A stretch of 64,000 nucleotides of DNA. It comes from Ginsengibacter hankyongi. Lineage in GTDB: Bacteria > Bacteroidota > Bacteroidia > Chitinophagales > Chitinophagaceae. The notes under the pieces are model-generated. The model did not search any database and was not told the DNA's origin. It worked only from the letters and a program-made list of their open reading frames with translations. The stretch is from contig NZ_VYQF01000003.1 of the NCBI RefSeq assembly GCF_008710285.1, forward strand, positions 62,001 through 126,000, read 5' to 3'. Of this stretch, positions 28,516-38,237 are shown piece by piece. Position 1 is the stretch's first letter. Each line of letters starts with the position of its first letter. Position numbers and translations under genes: made by a program.

Positions 28516-30030
28516 ATGCTAACATCCAAGAGAATAAAGATACTAGTGGTTGACGATGACGAAGATGATTATTTTATAATTTCAGATTACATAAATGAAA
28601 TTGATAAAAATAAATTTGTTATTGATTGGTGTAATAGTTATCAATCCGCTGTTGAAAAATTCAAAGCAAAGGCATACGATATTTATTTTGTTGACTACCG
28701 GCTTGGAAACGAAACCGGCCTAGAACTGCTGAAGGAAGCCGTTAACCTGGAATGTGAAGACCCGATTATTCTACTAACCGGAAAAGGTAATAAAGTAATT
28801 GACATAGAAGCCATGAAAAGTGGCGCCACCGATTATCTCATTAAATCGGAATTAAATGCGGAAAAACTGGAGCGTTGCATGCGATACTCACTCGACCGCG
28901 CTGCCTACTTAAAAACGATAAGGGAAAGTGAGAAGCGGTTGAAAACTTTTTTCCGGAATGGACCTAATGCTATAATTGTTATAAATGAGGATGAAGAAAT
29001 ATTAGAATGGAACCCGCAGGCAGAAGTTATTTTTGGATTCACGGAGGCGGAAGTTCATGGCAAATTGTTATCGGAAACTATCATACCCCTGCAATATCGC
29101 CAGGCACATAAAAAAGGAATGACCCGTTTTTTGGGAACCGGTGTGGGGCCCTTTCTTAATAAAACGATCGAGGTAACGGCACTACATAAAAACGGCCATG
29201 AATTTTATGTGAGTATGAGCATCTCTAATGTGAAGATCCAGAGTGACTGGCTGTTCATTGCTTTTCTTTCGGACATTACTGAAAGAAAAAGAACCGAAGA
29301 CGCATTGATACATAAAGAAGCGGAATTGTTACAGGCACGCTTGCTGGAAGAAAAGAAAAATGAATTTCTTTCCATCGCCAGTCATGAATTAAAAACGCCA
29401 TTAACCACATTGAAAGCTTACGCAAGTATGGCCCTTGCCTTCAGTGAACATCAGGGCCCGGACATGATGCGGGATTATCTTTTTAAAATAGATCAGTACT
29501 GTAATAAGCTAACTTTCCTGATTAATGAATTGCTCGACGTATCAAAAATTCACGCCGGACGATTAATACTCAACCACACCGAAGTGGATACGGACCAGTT
29601 TCTCCCGGATGTCCTTAATTCAATGCAACAAATTACACAAACGCACCGGATAGTTTTAGAGCAGAATCACCCTGCAAAAGTTCACATGGACCCTCTTCGG
29701 CTCGAACAGGTAATTACCAACATAATAGGTAATGCGGCAAAGTATTCGCCGGGCCAGGAAAAGATTATCGTAAACTCCGTAAGAAACTGTGATGAAATCG
29801 TTATGTCTTTCAGGGATTTTGGAATAGGCATCCCCGAAGAGAAACTGGAAAAAATATTTGACCGCTTTTACAGGGTAGATGAAGAATCCAATAAATTCAG
29901 CGGCCTTGGAATTGGATTATTTGTGTCTTCAGAAATCGTAAAACAACACGGCGGAAAAATATGGGCCACTGTTAACGATGATGGTGGAAGTACATTTTAT
30001 TTTACATTGCCCGCAGTGGATCGAAATTAA
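28516..30030 (+). CDS. REC-PAS-histidine kinase
   Basis: 504 residues. N-terminal receiver (about 5-125; KILVVDDDEDDYF, Asp60 in YFVDYRLGNE), then a PAS domain (about 140-260; FFRNGPNAIIVINEDEEILEWNPQAEVIFGFTEAEVHGK), a short coiled coil, HisKA with His290 (SIASHELKTPLTTLKAY) and HATPase_c (N-box ITNIIGNAAKYSPGQ, G-box GLGIGLFVSSEIVKQHGG). Soluble. It follows the sensor-less kinase by three bases, so both are in one operon with the receiver at 27209. The PAS domain may bind a small ligand or cofactor, not identifiable here. Confidence 0.93.
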   Translation: MLTSKRIKILVVDDDEDDYFIISDYINEIDKNKFVIDWCNSYQSAVEKFKAKAYDIYFVDYRLGNETGLELLKEAVNLECEDPIILLTGKGNKVIDIEAMKSGATDYLIKSELNAEKLERCMRYSLDRAAYLKTIRESEKRLKTFFRNGPNAIIVINEDEEILEWNPQAEVIFGFTEAEVHGKLLSETIIPLQYRQAHKKGMTRFLGTGVGPFLNKTIEVTALHKNGHEFYVSMSISNVKIQSDWLFIAFLSDITERKRTEDALIHKEAELLQARLLEEKKNEFLSIASHELKTPLTTLKAYASMALAFSEHQGPDMMRDYLFKIDQYCNKLTFLINELLDVSKIHAGRLILNHTEVDTDQFLPDVLNSMQQITQTHRIVLEQNHPAKVHMDPLRLEQVITNIIGNAAKYSPGQEKIIVNSVRNCDEIVMSFRDFGIGIPEEKLEKIFDRFYRVDEESNKFSGLGIGLFVSSEIVKQHGGKIWATVNDDGGSTFYFTLPAVDRN

Positions 30031-30040
30031 TCTCTTCAAT

Positions 30041-30131
30041 TGTCTGAACCTTGATGAGCACGGGTGACAGATGAAACGATGAAATTTCAGGTAATCATGC
30101 TGATCTTATAATCCCCCTATCATGGTTCAGA
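30041..30131. repeat. Foldback intergenic repeat, diverged copy (element E)
   Basis: Ends TGTCTGAACCTTGAT and ATCATGGTTCAGA are complementary; the interior is diverged from the other copies. It fills the gap between two convergent genes, where the hairpin could serve as a bidirectional terminator. Confidence 0.7.
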
Positions 30132-30137
30132 TGATCA

Positions 30138-32006
30138 CTAATGCATTAATTCCCACACATCTGCGGCTTTTGCAGCAACAGCAAAATCTTTTAAGGCAGT
30201 TACTTCACCGGTGATAATATTTTTCATTTTGGAGAAGCCCGTGGTTCTCTCAGCAAATGCGGAGGGAGAAATATTCTTTTGTTCTTTGGCAGTATTCATA
30301 ACTACCATCACGGTTTGGTTAGAACTATACCTGAAATATACATACACTCCATCATCAAAAGGAACATACTGCATCATTTTACCGGTGGTAAGTGCGGCAG
30401 ATGTTTTACGGAACCTGGCCAGCCTGGCAATGTAACTCCACAAATCTTCTTCCTGTGCATTGCGGCCCGCTGCTGTAAATTTATTCAATGAATCGGAAGG
30501 CCACCCACCGGGAAAGTCCTGCCGTACATGACCATCATTGGGGCTGGTAAAACCGGTAAGTCCTAACTCGTCGCCATAATAAATTTCCGGGATACCCCTG
30601 CACGTTAGTAGCCAGGTAAGGGCGGATTTATATTTTACCACATCTTCTCCAACCACCGAAAAGAAACGGGCCATATCGTGATTATCCAAAAAGATCACTT
30701 CGCGTGTAGGATCTTTGTACACAAAATCCTGCGCAAGGGTAGTATATAAATTATTAACGCCATCCGTCCATCCAAAATCTTTAGTCATTGCATCTGTTAT
30801 TCCCCATAACGTTTGAAAATCTGTAGATGCCTGCAGGTTGCTTTTAAAAGGAATATCATAATTGTTTTGAACAAAATAACTTTGATTAGGAACGCCGTGC
30901 ACCCACGTTTCTCCAAACATGGTGATATGCGGGTATTCATCCATCAATGCTTTATTGCACCTATTCATAAACGTTAGATCGTTATAGGCATAGGTATCTA
31001 TTCGCCATCCGTCAATTCCAAATTCTTGCACCGTCCATAAGACATGTTGAATTAAAAAGCTGGCAACGTATGGATTGCTTTGGTTAAGATCAGGCATCTG
31101 GCTGGTAAACCATCCATCCGTCATTTTTATTTTATCGATATTACTGGCATAAGGATCAAAAAGCACCTGGTCTTTATAGTTAGTATTTGTATAAGAAGGC
31201 CACTGGTGCAGCCAGTCTTTCATGGGCATATCCTGCACCGTAAAATGATATAATCCCACATGGTTATACACGGCATCCTGTATGATCTTCATATTTTTCG
31301 CATGAGCGGCCGTTATTAAGTCTTTGTAACCTTTTTCCCCACCAATCCTCGGGTCAATAGTGTAGTGATCAGTAAATGCGTAACCATGTTCCGTACGGTT
31401 CGGCATATCATTTACAATAACCGGATTCAGCCACAATGTCGTTACTCCTAATGACTGTAAATAATCCAGGTGGTTCTGTATACCTTTTAAATCACCACCA
31501 TGCCTGTAAAAAACAGAATCCCTGCCAAGGCTCTGGTCTCTCATTCCTGCAATGCGATCGTTTGTTGGGTCGCCATTACTAAAGCGATCAGGCATTATTA
31601 AATAAATAAAATCTTTTGAAGTAATTCCCTGCGAATAGTCTTTACCGTTACCCTTGCGGCGTGCCTTTAACTCATATTCAAGATGTATATCTTTTAGAAA
31701 TGGAAAAGAGAACCTGCAAGGCTTTGCGTTTGGATCTATTGTAATATCGAGAAAAACATAATTGGGATTTTCAACGCGGTTTATTTGTGTGAGATACACT
31801 CCTGTTGCCAGTTTCACTCCCTGTGCGCTCATCTTTATCATTGGAAAATGGTCTGCAATTTTATCTCCATGCACCATTATTTGTATCTTATTCCACTTCA
31901 TACCAACCCACCAGTTGGTGGGATAAACTTTGACATTTCCGGTTTGTGAAAATAGAACAGAAACGAAAGCTAAATAAAAAACCAAAAAAAATGAAAGCTT
32001 TTTCAT
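30138..32006 (-). CDS. Secreted GH13 alpha-amylase (neopullulanase/cyclomaltodextrinase type)
   Basis: 622 residues with signal peptide (to about residue 20). An N-terminal Ig-like cyclomaltodextrinase domain (about 22-120) precedes the catalytic barrel starting at DFIYLIMPDRFSNGDPTND. The GH13 catalytic residues are all present: nucleophile Asp337 (GWRIDTYAY), acid/base Glu366 (MFGETW) and Asp444 (FLDNHD). A small C-terminal beta domain follows. It would hydrolyse starch, pullulan or cyclodextrin outside the cytoplasm, releasing maltose or glucose. It is the last gene of a minus-strand set with an MFS transporter 48 bases upstream, then glgC and glgA, which fits a starch-to-glycogen module comparable to SusA without SusC/SusD. 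Confidence 0.93.
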   Translation of the reverse strand: MKKLSFFLVFYLAFVSVLFSQTGNVKVYPTNWWVGMKWNKIQIMVHGDKIADHFPMIKMSAQGVKLATGVYLTQINRVENPNYVFLDITIDPNAKPCRFSFPFLKDIHLEYELKARRKGNGKDYSQGITSKDFIYLIMPDRFSNGDPTNDRIAGMRDQSLGRDSVFYRHGGDLKGIQNHLDYLQSLGVTTLWLNPVIVNDMPNRTEHGYAFTDHYTIDPRIGGEKGYKDLITAAHAKNMKIIQDAVYNHVGLYHFTVQDMPMKDWLHQWPSYTNTNYKDQVLFDPYASNIDKIKMTDGWFTSQMPDLNQSNPYVASFLIQHVLWTVQEFGIDGWRIDTYAYNDLTFMNRCNKALMDEYPHITMFGETWVHGVPNQSYFVQNNYDIPFKSNLQASTDFQTLWGITDAMTKDFGWTDGVNNLYTTLAQDFVYKDPTREVIFLDNHDMARFFSVVGEDVVKYKSALTWLLTCRGIPEIYYGDELGLTGFTSPNDGHVRQDFPGGWPSDSLNKFTAAGRNAQEEDLWSYIARLARFRKTSAALTTGKMMQYVPFDDGVYVYFRYSSNQTVMVVMNTAKEQKNISPSAFAERTTGFSKMKNIITGEVTALKDFAVAAKAADVWELMH

Positions 32007-32054
32007 TTGGGAAAGAATTTGGACGAGTAAGAATTCAATATTTTTTTAACCGGA

Positions 32055-33413
32055 TTATTCAACAATCTGCAATGGCGTCATTTCCTGAACAGGAACATCT
32101 TTATCCTTTACAATAAAATTCATAAAGCCTGCAACTATCATAGATATACCACCTATTACTAAGGCATAAATTCCCTGTTCATGAAAAATATTTTTTATTA
32201 CAATGCCAAGGATTGCTGATGCCACTAATTGAGGAATAACAATAAAAAAATTAAACACACCCATATAGAATCCCATTTTATTTGCAGGTAAAGCCCCTGC
32301 TAAAATCGCGTAAGGTATCGTTAAGGTAGATGACCACGCAAGCCCTATTGCGATCATCGGAATTAAAAGAAGGTTATGCGATTTTATTAAGATCAGTGAT
32401 AAAAAACCAATACCTCCAATTACCAGGCATAGCATGTGGGTATATTTTCTTCCGATCCGTTTGGCCAGCACTGGTAACAAAAATGCAGTAATTGCGGACA
32501 CTGCACTATAAACAAAAAACATAACGCCTACCCAATCACCTGCATCCTGATATGCTTTTGAAGTTGTATCAACTGTTCCCCAGGCATTTTGAGCAATCGC
32601 CGGAGTTGTATATATCCACATCGAAAAGAAAGCAAACCATGTGAAAAATTGTACAATTGCTAACTGAAACATTGTTGCCGGCATTGTAAAAATTCCTTTC
32701 GTGATTTCCGCAAGCCCCTTCATTAACCCTTTTGTTCTGAGCTTTTCTTCCTCCCATGTTTCAATATTATCAGGTGGAAATTCATTTGTTGTTAAAACGG
32801 TCCATAATACGGAAGCAATGAAAACAATAGCGCCAATATAAAAGGAATATTTTACTGAATCCCCGATTTGTCCGGCAGGGGCAGTATTACTCATGTGAAA
32901 AACGTTAGTAAAAATGTAAGGAAGCAACGATGCAATCACCGCGCCCAGGCCAATAAAAAAGGTTTGAGTTGCAAAACCTGTAGTTCTTTGCGATGAAGGC
33001 AATTTATCGCCAACAAATGCTCTGAAGGGTTCCATAGAAATATTGATAGATGCATCCAATATCCATAGTAATAAAGCCGCCATCCAAAGCATGGTGGCCT
33101 GGGGCATCAAAAAAAGTGCAAAGGAAGCAAGCACCGCTCCTATAAAAAAGAAAGGCCTTCTTCTGCCCCATCTTGGATGCCAGGTACGGTCACTTAAATA
33201 ACCGATTATGGGTTGAACTAACAATCCGGTGAGTGGTGCAGCAATCCATAAAAAACCGATTTTATCAATATTTGCCCCGAGCGTTTGAAATATCCTGGAT
33301 ACGTTGGCATTTTGTAAAGCAAATCCAAACTGTATTCCAAAAAAGCCAAAACTCATGTTTAGAATCTGCTTGAAAGTGAGCCTGGGCTGAGGCAATGTTA
33401 GTTGAGATGACAT
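32055..33413 (-). CDS. MFS transporter, SLC45/maltose-type
   Basis: 452 residues with about twelve membrane helices. The N-terminus MSFGFFGIQFGFALQNANVSRIFQTLGA and the loop GYLSDRTWHPRWGRRRPFFFIGA are the signature of the SLC45-like major facilitator branch that carries sucrose or maltose with protons. In Bacteroidota this branch usually lies beside GH13 or GH65 genes, as here. Likely role: proton-driven uptake of maltose or maltodextrin released by the neighbouring amylase. A perfect palindrome (33436-33452) sits 23 bases before the start codon and may be the operator controlling this gene and the amylase. Confidence 0.9.
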   Translation of the reverse strand: MSSQLTLPQPRLTFKQILNMSFGFFGIQFGFALQNANVSRIFQTLGANIDKIGFLWIAAPLTGLLVQPIIGYLSDRTWHPRWGRRRPFFFIGAVLASFALFLMPQATMLWMAALLLWILDASINISMEPFRAFVGDKLPSSQRTTGFATQTFFIGLGAVIASLLPYIFTNVFHMSNTAPAGQIGDSVKYSFYIGAIVFIASVLWTVLTTNEFPPDNIETWEEEKLRTKGLMKGLAEITKGIFTMPATMFQLAIVQFFTWFAFFSMWIYTTPAIAQNAWGTVDTTSKAYQDAGDWVGVMFFVYSAVSAITAFLLPVLAKRIGRKYTHMLCLVIGGIGFLSLILIKSHNLLLIPMIAIGLAWSSTLTIPYAILAGALPANKMGFYMGVFNFFIVIPQLVASAILGIVIKNIFHEQGIYALVIGGISMIVAGFMNFIVKDKDVPVQEMTPLQIVE

Positions 33414-33435
33414 AGCAATCGTTTAGTAATAGAGT

Positions 33436-33452
33436 TGTGTAATATTTACACA
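33436..33452. promoter_or_regulatory. Palindromic candidate operator
   Basis: TGTGTAA-TAT-TTACACA: 7-base arms are exact complements around a 3-base centre. The site is immediately upstream of the disaccharide transporter gene, where a repressor would block transcription of the transporter and amylase. Regulator unknown. Confidence 0.5.
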
Positions 33453-33492
33453 TTGATAAAATTACAACAATTAAGGAAGCGGTAAAATTTAT

Positions 33493-34776
33493 TTATCCGA
33501 GCGTGAATCCATCAGGAACAACGGCTCCTTTCTTTATTACTACAATACCATCTTTTACAACATATAATGCATGGTCGGTATCGGTTAAATGACTTCCCCC
33601 GTTTATCCTAACGTTATTGCCTATGCGACAATTTTTATCTACGATGGCATTCTTTATAAAGCAATTATCGCCGATGCCGATTTTTGGTATTCCTCTTTCT
33701 GCTTCATAAGCCATTTCTTCAAGCGTCTCATAATAATCGCTCCCCATCAGATAGCAATCTTCAATTACAGAACCAAAACCGATCCTCATCCTTATACCAA
33801 TTATACAGTTTTCAACACGCTCCGCAAAAATGATACATCCATCGGCAGCCAATGTATTTTTTAAAGTGGAGCCACTGATCTTTGCGGGTGGAAGCATCCT
33901 GGCACGGCTGTATACTTTCTTTTCATTGTCGAAGAAATTGAAAGGCGGAATATCCTTTGTTAATGCCAGGTTGGCCTCAAAGAAAGAAGAGATATTCCCG
34001 ATATCTGTCCAGTAGCCATCGTATTGATAGCTGTACACTTTATGGTCTTTTATGCAATGTGGAATAACTTCTTTACCAAAATCGGTCGCTTCTTTTACCT
34101 CGTCCTGTAATAACGCAAACAACACTTCTCTTTTAAATAAATAGATACCCATAGACGCAAGATAATTTCTACCAAGGCCTTGCATGGTTTGTCCGGTGTC
34201 GCTTAACCATTCAGGAAGTTTATCATATCCCGGCTTCTCAATAAAAGAAGTTATTTTATGATCTTCATCAGATTTTAAAATACCAAATTCGGTAGCTTCT
34301 TTTTCAGTAACAGGAATAGTTGCGATGGTAATATCAGCGCCATTTTTTTCATGGTTGCGAAACATATTTCCAAAATCCATTTGGTATAATTGGTCGCCCG
34401 AAAGGATAAGCACGTGATCAAATTCATTATTTTGAATATGGCGTAGTGATTGACGCACGGCATCGGCAGTTCCCTGGAACCATTTAGGATTATCCGGCGT
34501 TTGTTCTGCTGCCATAATATCTACAAAGCCCGAGCTGAAAGCACTGAACTGGTAAGTATTCTTTATATGTTTGTTGAGTGAAGCAGAATTGTATTGCGTA
34601 AGCACAAACATCCGGTTGATGTTGGAATTAATACAATTGGAAATTGGAATATCTACTAACCTGTATTTTCCTGCGATGGGTACGGCAGGTTTGCTCCTGC
34701 TGGCTGTAAGCGGGTAAAGCCTGGTGCCTGCTCCACCACCGAGTATTACTGCAACTAACGATTTACTGATCCACAT
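33493..34776 (-). CDS. glgC: Glucose-1-phosphate adenylyltransferase
   Basis: 427 residues. Makes ADP-glucose from ATP and glucose 1-phosphate, the committed step of bacterial glycogen synthesis. The nucleotide-binding motif AVILGGGAGTRLYPLTASRSKPAVPIAGKYRLVDIPISN at the N-terminus, FLGTADAVRQ-like WFQGTADAVRQSL near residue 95, the glucose-1-phosphate site SFIEKP and the C-terminal left-handed beta-helix with hexapeptide repeats (GDNCFIKNAIVDKNCRIGNNVRI) are all present. Length is normal for the enzyme. It sits between glgA upstream and the disaccharide transporter downstream on the same strand. In most bacteria the enzyme is under allosteric control by glycolytic intermediates. Confidence 0.96.
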   Translation of the reverse strand: MWISKSLVAVILGGGAGTRLYPLTASRSKPAVPIAGKYRLVDIPISNCINSNINRMFVLTQYNSASLNKHIKNTYQFSAFSSGFVDIMAAEQTPDNPKWFQGTADAVRQSLRHIQNNEFDHVLILSGDQLYQMDFGNMFRNHEKNGADITIATIPVTEKEATEFGILKSDEDHKITSFIEKPGYDKLPEWLSDTGQTMQGLGRNYLASMGIYLFKREVLFALLQDEVKEATDFGKEVIPHCIKDHKVYSYQYDGYWTDIGNISSFFEANLALTKDIPPFNFFDNEKKVYSRARMLPPAKISGSTLKNTLAADGCIIFAERVENCIIGIRMRIGFGSVIEDCYLMGSDYYETLEEMAYEAERGIPKIGIGDNCFIKNAIVDKNCRIGNNVRINGGSHLTDTDHALYVVKDGIVVIKKGAVVPDGFTLG

Positions 34777-34911
34777 GGTTTAAGTTTTAGAAGTTAAGAG
34801 TTAATTTTTAGAAATTTTGAATTGGTATTTTAAAATAATAAAAAAGATAAATACAATTGAAATTGTATTTCTGTTCAACAATTTATTAAATTAAATTGAC
34901 ATAAAGCAAGC

Positions 34912-36321
34912 TTATGAATTATAAAGATTAATATAAATTTGTGCGCTCCGCTCCCAACTGTTATCAATCTCCATTATTTGCTTCCTGATTTCGTCTATCC
35001 TTTCCTGTTGTTCATACAATTGTATGGCACGGTGAACAGAATAACTTATATCCCAAACAGTAGCATTATCAAAACAAATTCCATAACCACCTTCGCCTCC
35101 AAAGTCTTTTACCGTATCTTTTAATCCACCTGTATTTCTTACAATTGGTATAGTGCCATAGCGCATGGCGTACATTTGATTAAGCCCGCATGGTTCTACC
35201 CGGCTGGGCATTAACAAAAAGTCGGCGCCTGCATACATCTGGTGGCTCAGCTTTTCATTATACCCGATCTGCGAATTATAATATCCCAGGAAATGTCCTC
35301 TTAAATTCTGAAGTTGAAGTTCTATCCAATGCTCGCCGCTTCCCAAAATTAAAAAATTCATTTTGCCTTCCATATGGTAAATTGAATCACTTATTGCAGA
35401 AGGCAAAAGGTCTGCAGCTTTTTCGCCCACCAGCCTTCCTATAAAAACAATTAAAGGTTTGTCTTCATCCAGGTTAAACTGGTCGCACAATACTTTCTTG
35501 TTGGCAAATTTTTTCTTCTTAAAATTTTCTGCATTAAAATTCTCCGCAATGTAAACATCAGTTCCAGGATTCCACACATCGGTATCTATTCCGTTTAAGA
35601 TGCCATAACATTTTCCTCTTTCATACTCGAACAATTTCTCAAGGCCGTTTGCACTGTGTCTTAATTCTTCTAAATAACCCGGACTAACGGTAGAAACTTT
35701 TGCAGCGCATTTAATTCCGGAGGCCAGCGGGTTAATGGTATTTTCCCATTCCAGTAATCCCGACTTCCATGGATCCCAATGCGGAATGTAATTAGACTTA
35801 TCCCATCCCAGCCAGCCCTGGTACTCGGCATTGTGAATGGTAAGTATTGTTTTAATATGTGATAAATGCCTGTAAGCATAACAATGCTGCATCATAAAAG
35901 GAATGAGCGCAGCCTGGTGATCGTGCACATGAACAATATCGGGATGGTGGTTCCATTTGCTAAGCCAATCTACAACGGCTACCTGGAAAGCCGTGAACCG
36001 AAGGGAATCGTCATCATATCCATAAATTTTTTCACGATCGAGTATTCCATAAATATCAACAAGGTAAAGATCGAATCCTGTTACATTATTTGCTTCCTTA
36101 ATTATGGTATAATCAAACCAATAATTGGCAAGACCAAATGCGCCTTTGTGTACTACCTCAAAATTATTTTCGAATAAAAATCTTGTCCTGTACATCGGCA
36201 TTACTACCTTTGCGATATGCCCGAGATTGTTCTGATATTTTGGCAACGCCCCTACTACATCACCAAGACCACCTGCTTTAGCAACAGGATAACATTCGGC
36301 GCTAACATGAATAATTTCCAT
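34912..36321 (-). CDS. glgA: Glycogen synthase (ADP-glucose type)
   Basis: 469 residues of the GT5 family. Transfers glucose from ADP-glucose to the growing alpha-1,4-glucan. The N-terminus has the ADP-glucose binding motif AKAGGLGDVVGALP, followed by TIHNAEYQGW; the C-terminal Rossmann half has VFIGRLVGEKAADLL and the E-x7-E region PSRVEPCGLNQMYAMRYGTIPIVRNTGGLKDTV. It is the first gene of the minus-strand alpha-glucan set and starts 112 bases from the divergent FHS transporter. The branching enzyme (glgB) is not in the window. Confidence 0.95.
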   Translation of the reverse strand: MEIIHVSAECYPVAKAGGLGDVVGALPKYQNNLGHIAKVVMPMYRTRFLFENNFEVVHKGAFGLANYWFDYTIIKEANNVTGFDLYLVDIYGILDREKIYGYDDDSLRFTAFQVAVVDWLSKWNHHPDIVHVHDHQAALIPFMMQHCYAYRHLSHIKTILTIHNAEYQGWLGWDKSNYIPHWDPWKSGLLEWENTINPLASGIKCAAKVSTVSPGYLEELRHSANGLEKLFEYERGKCYGILNGIDTDVWNPGTDVYIAENFNAENFKKKKFANKKVLCDQFNLDEDKPLIVFIGRLVGEKAADLLPSAISDSIYHMEGKMNFLILGSGEHWIELQLQNLRGHFLGYYNSQIGYNEKLSHQMYAGADFLLMPSRVEPCGLNQMYAMRYGTIPIVRNTGGLKDTVKDFGGEGGYGICFDNATVWDISYSVHRAIQLYEQQERIDEIRKQIMEIDNSWERSAQIYINLYNS

Positions 36322-36433
36322 ACCTTAAAAATATATTCTTCAAAGTAACAATGATTTTCTTATTAAAAAATAATTAATGAAAATTCTTACCTTGAAAAAA
36401 TTGCCCTACTTTCATTTTTAAATTTTTATTACG

Positions 36434-38197
36434 ATGGCCACACCCACAATGAATATTGTTACTCCAAAAAGTACCGGCGGAAAATTTGTACCAACTAATT
36501 ACGGAGCGTTGAGCACCCTGATTGTTGTATTCTTCTTCTGGGGCTTTATTGCCGCGGGCAATAGTGTATTTATTCCCTTTTGTAAACATTACTTTCAGCT
36601 GGATCAATTTCAAAGCCAGCTCGTAGACTTTGCTTTTTATCTTGCTTATTATCTTGGTGCACTCGGGCTGTTTGCTTATGGCGCATTTGGCGGTAACGAT
36701 CTCGTTGCAAAGTGGGGTTATAAAAAAAGTATCGTGTATGGCTTGCTGTTTTCTGCGTTAGGTGCAGTGGCTATGATCATTGCCGTAAACGCAAATACTT
36801 TTACCGGGATGCTGGTGGGGCTTTTCATTGTTGCGCTTGGATTTTCGTTGCAGCAAACAGCAGCACAACCATTTGCCATCTCGCTGGGCGATCCTTCAAC
36901 AGGAACAAGCCGTGTAAATCTTGGCGGTGGCGTTAACTCGTTCGGTACTATGATAGGCCCTCTTATTGTTGCCTTTGCATTATTTGGCACCACCGCATTT
37001 GTACCCGATGAAAAGATTGCTGCGTTGGGCTTAAGTAAAGTGATTATACTATATACCTGCGTAGGTATACTTTTTATAGCTGCTGCTGCTTTATTTTATT
37101 TTTCAAAAAAAGTGCCGTTAGGAGTATCAACCGAAAAAACTGAAAAGGCAAACAAAGTTTTGTATTCGTTATTAATAATGACAGGGCTACTTATTATAAT
37201 GTTTGTTCCGGTTTTTAATAGTTATAAAACAAATCCAACCGTTTTATCAGATATTGAAAAACATAACCTGGAAACTTACCGCATGAAATGGCTGTTTGGA
37301 GCTTTAGCTGTGGTTGTTGTAAGTTTATTGTTTTCGAATATGCGGGCCAGGAAAAATCCTGATGGATGGGGTGCAATGAAATACCCGCAGCTTGTGTTAG
37401 GTATGCTCGCCTTGTTCGTTTATGTAGGAACAGAAGTAACGATTGTGAGTAACCTGAGTGAATTATTAAAACAACCTGACTTTGGCGGATTTCAGTCTTC
37501 CCAGGCGGCGCTTTTTGTTTCAATGTACTGGGGAAGTTTAATGATTGGAAGATGGGTAGGTTCTATTGCTGCTTTTGATCTTAAGCCTGCAACGAAACAA
37601 ATACTCACCTTTGTTGTTCCTTTAATCGCTTTTGTCATTGTACTGGCAGTGAACGCACTTTCAAAATATGATATAACAATTTTATACTATTATATTATTT
37701 GCGTATTAATTCAAATTGGTGCCTTTTATGTAGGCAATAATAAACCTGCACGCACTTTATTAATATTTGGCCTCCTTGGTATGATATCGATGCTCATCGG
37801 TTTATTTTCCACCGGAACAGTTGCCATCTATGCATTCCTGAGTGGCGGCCTGTTTTGTTCTATTATGTGGCCATGCATTTTTGCATTATCCATTGCCGGG
37901 CTTGGGAAATATACTACACAGGGAGCCGCATTTTTAATTATGATGATCCTAGGTGGCGGAATTATTCCTCCCATCCAGGGAAAGTTGGCAGATTTCCTCC
38001 AATCGAAGAGCACCATAGTTGGTTATGGCATCCATCAATCCTACTGGGTACCTGTTATTTGTTTTGCCTACATTGCATTATTTGCATTTGTAGTTAAAGG
38101 CATTTTAAAAAGACAGGGAATAGATTTTGAAATTACTTCAACGGGTACAGATGAAATTACTTCTCCCGAAGGAGCACTTGAAGGCCTGCAAGCCTGA
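36434..38197 (+). CDS. Sugar MFS transporter, FHS (FucP/GluP) family
   Basis: 587 residues, about twelve or more helices. The N-terminus [52 protein letters not shown] is the FHS-family hallmark (fucose/galactose/glucose:H+ symporters), and the loop [43 protein letters not shown] agrees. It is 130-150 residues longer than E. coli FucP; the extra length lies in the middle between helices 6 and 8 and at the polar C-terminus. With a sugar kinase 40 bases downstream, glucose is the likeliest substrate, taken up by proton symport and then phosphorylated. Confidence 0.9.
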   Translation: MATPTMNIVTPKSTGGKFVPTNYGALSTLIVVFFFWGFIAAGNSVFIPFCKHYFQLDQFQSQLVDFAFYLAYYLGALGLFAYGAFGGNDLVAKWGYKKSIVYGLLFSALGAVAMIIAVNANTFTGMLVGLFIVALGFSLQQTAAQPFAISLGDPSTGTSRVNLGGGVNSFGTMIGPLIVAFALFGTTAFVPDEKIAALGLSKVIILYTCVGILFIAAAALFYFSKKVPLGVSTEKTEKANKVLYSLLIMTGLLIIMFVPVFNSYKTNPTVLSDIEKHNLETYRMKWLFGALAVVVVSLLFSNMRARKNPDGWGAMKYPQLVLGMLALFVYVGTEVTIVSNLSELLKQPDFGGFQSSQAALFVSMYWGSLMIGRWVGSIAAFDLKPATKQILTFVVPLIAFVIVLAVNALSKYDITILYYYIICVLIQIGAFYVGNNKPARTLLIFGLLGMISMLIGLFSTGTVAIYAFLSGGLFCSIMWPCIFALSIAGLGKYTTQGAAFLIMMILGGGIIPPIQGKLADFLQSKSTIVGYGIHQSYWVPVICFAYIALFAFVVKGILKRQGIDFEITSTGTDEITSPEGALEGLQA

Positions 38198-38237
38198 CAC
38201 ATTTTTGACTAAAATTTAAAAAGAATAAAATAAAAAC

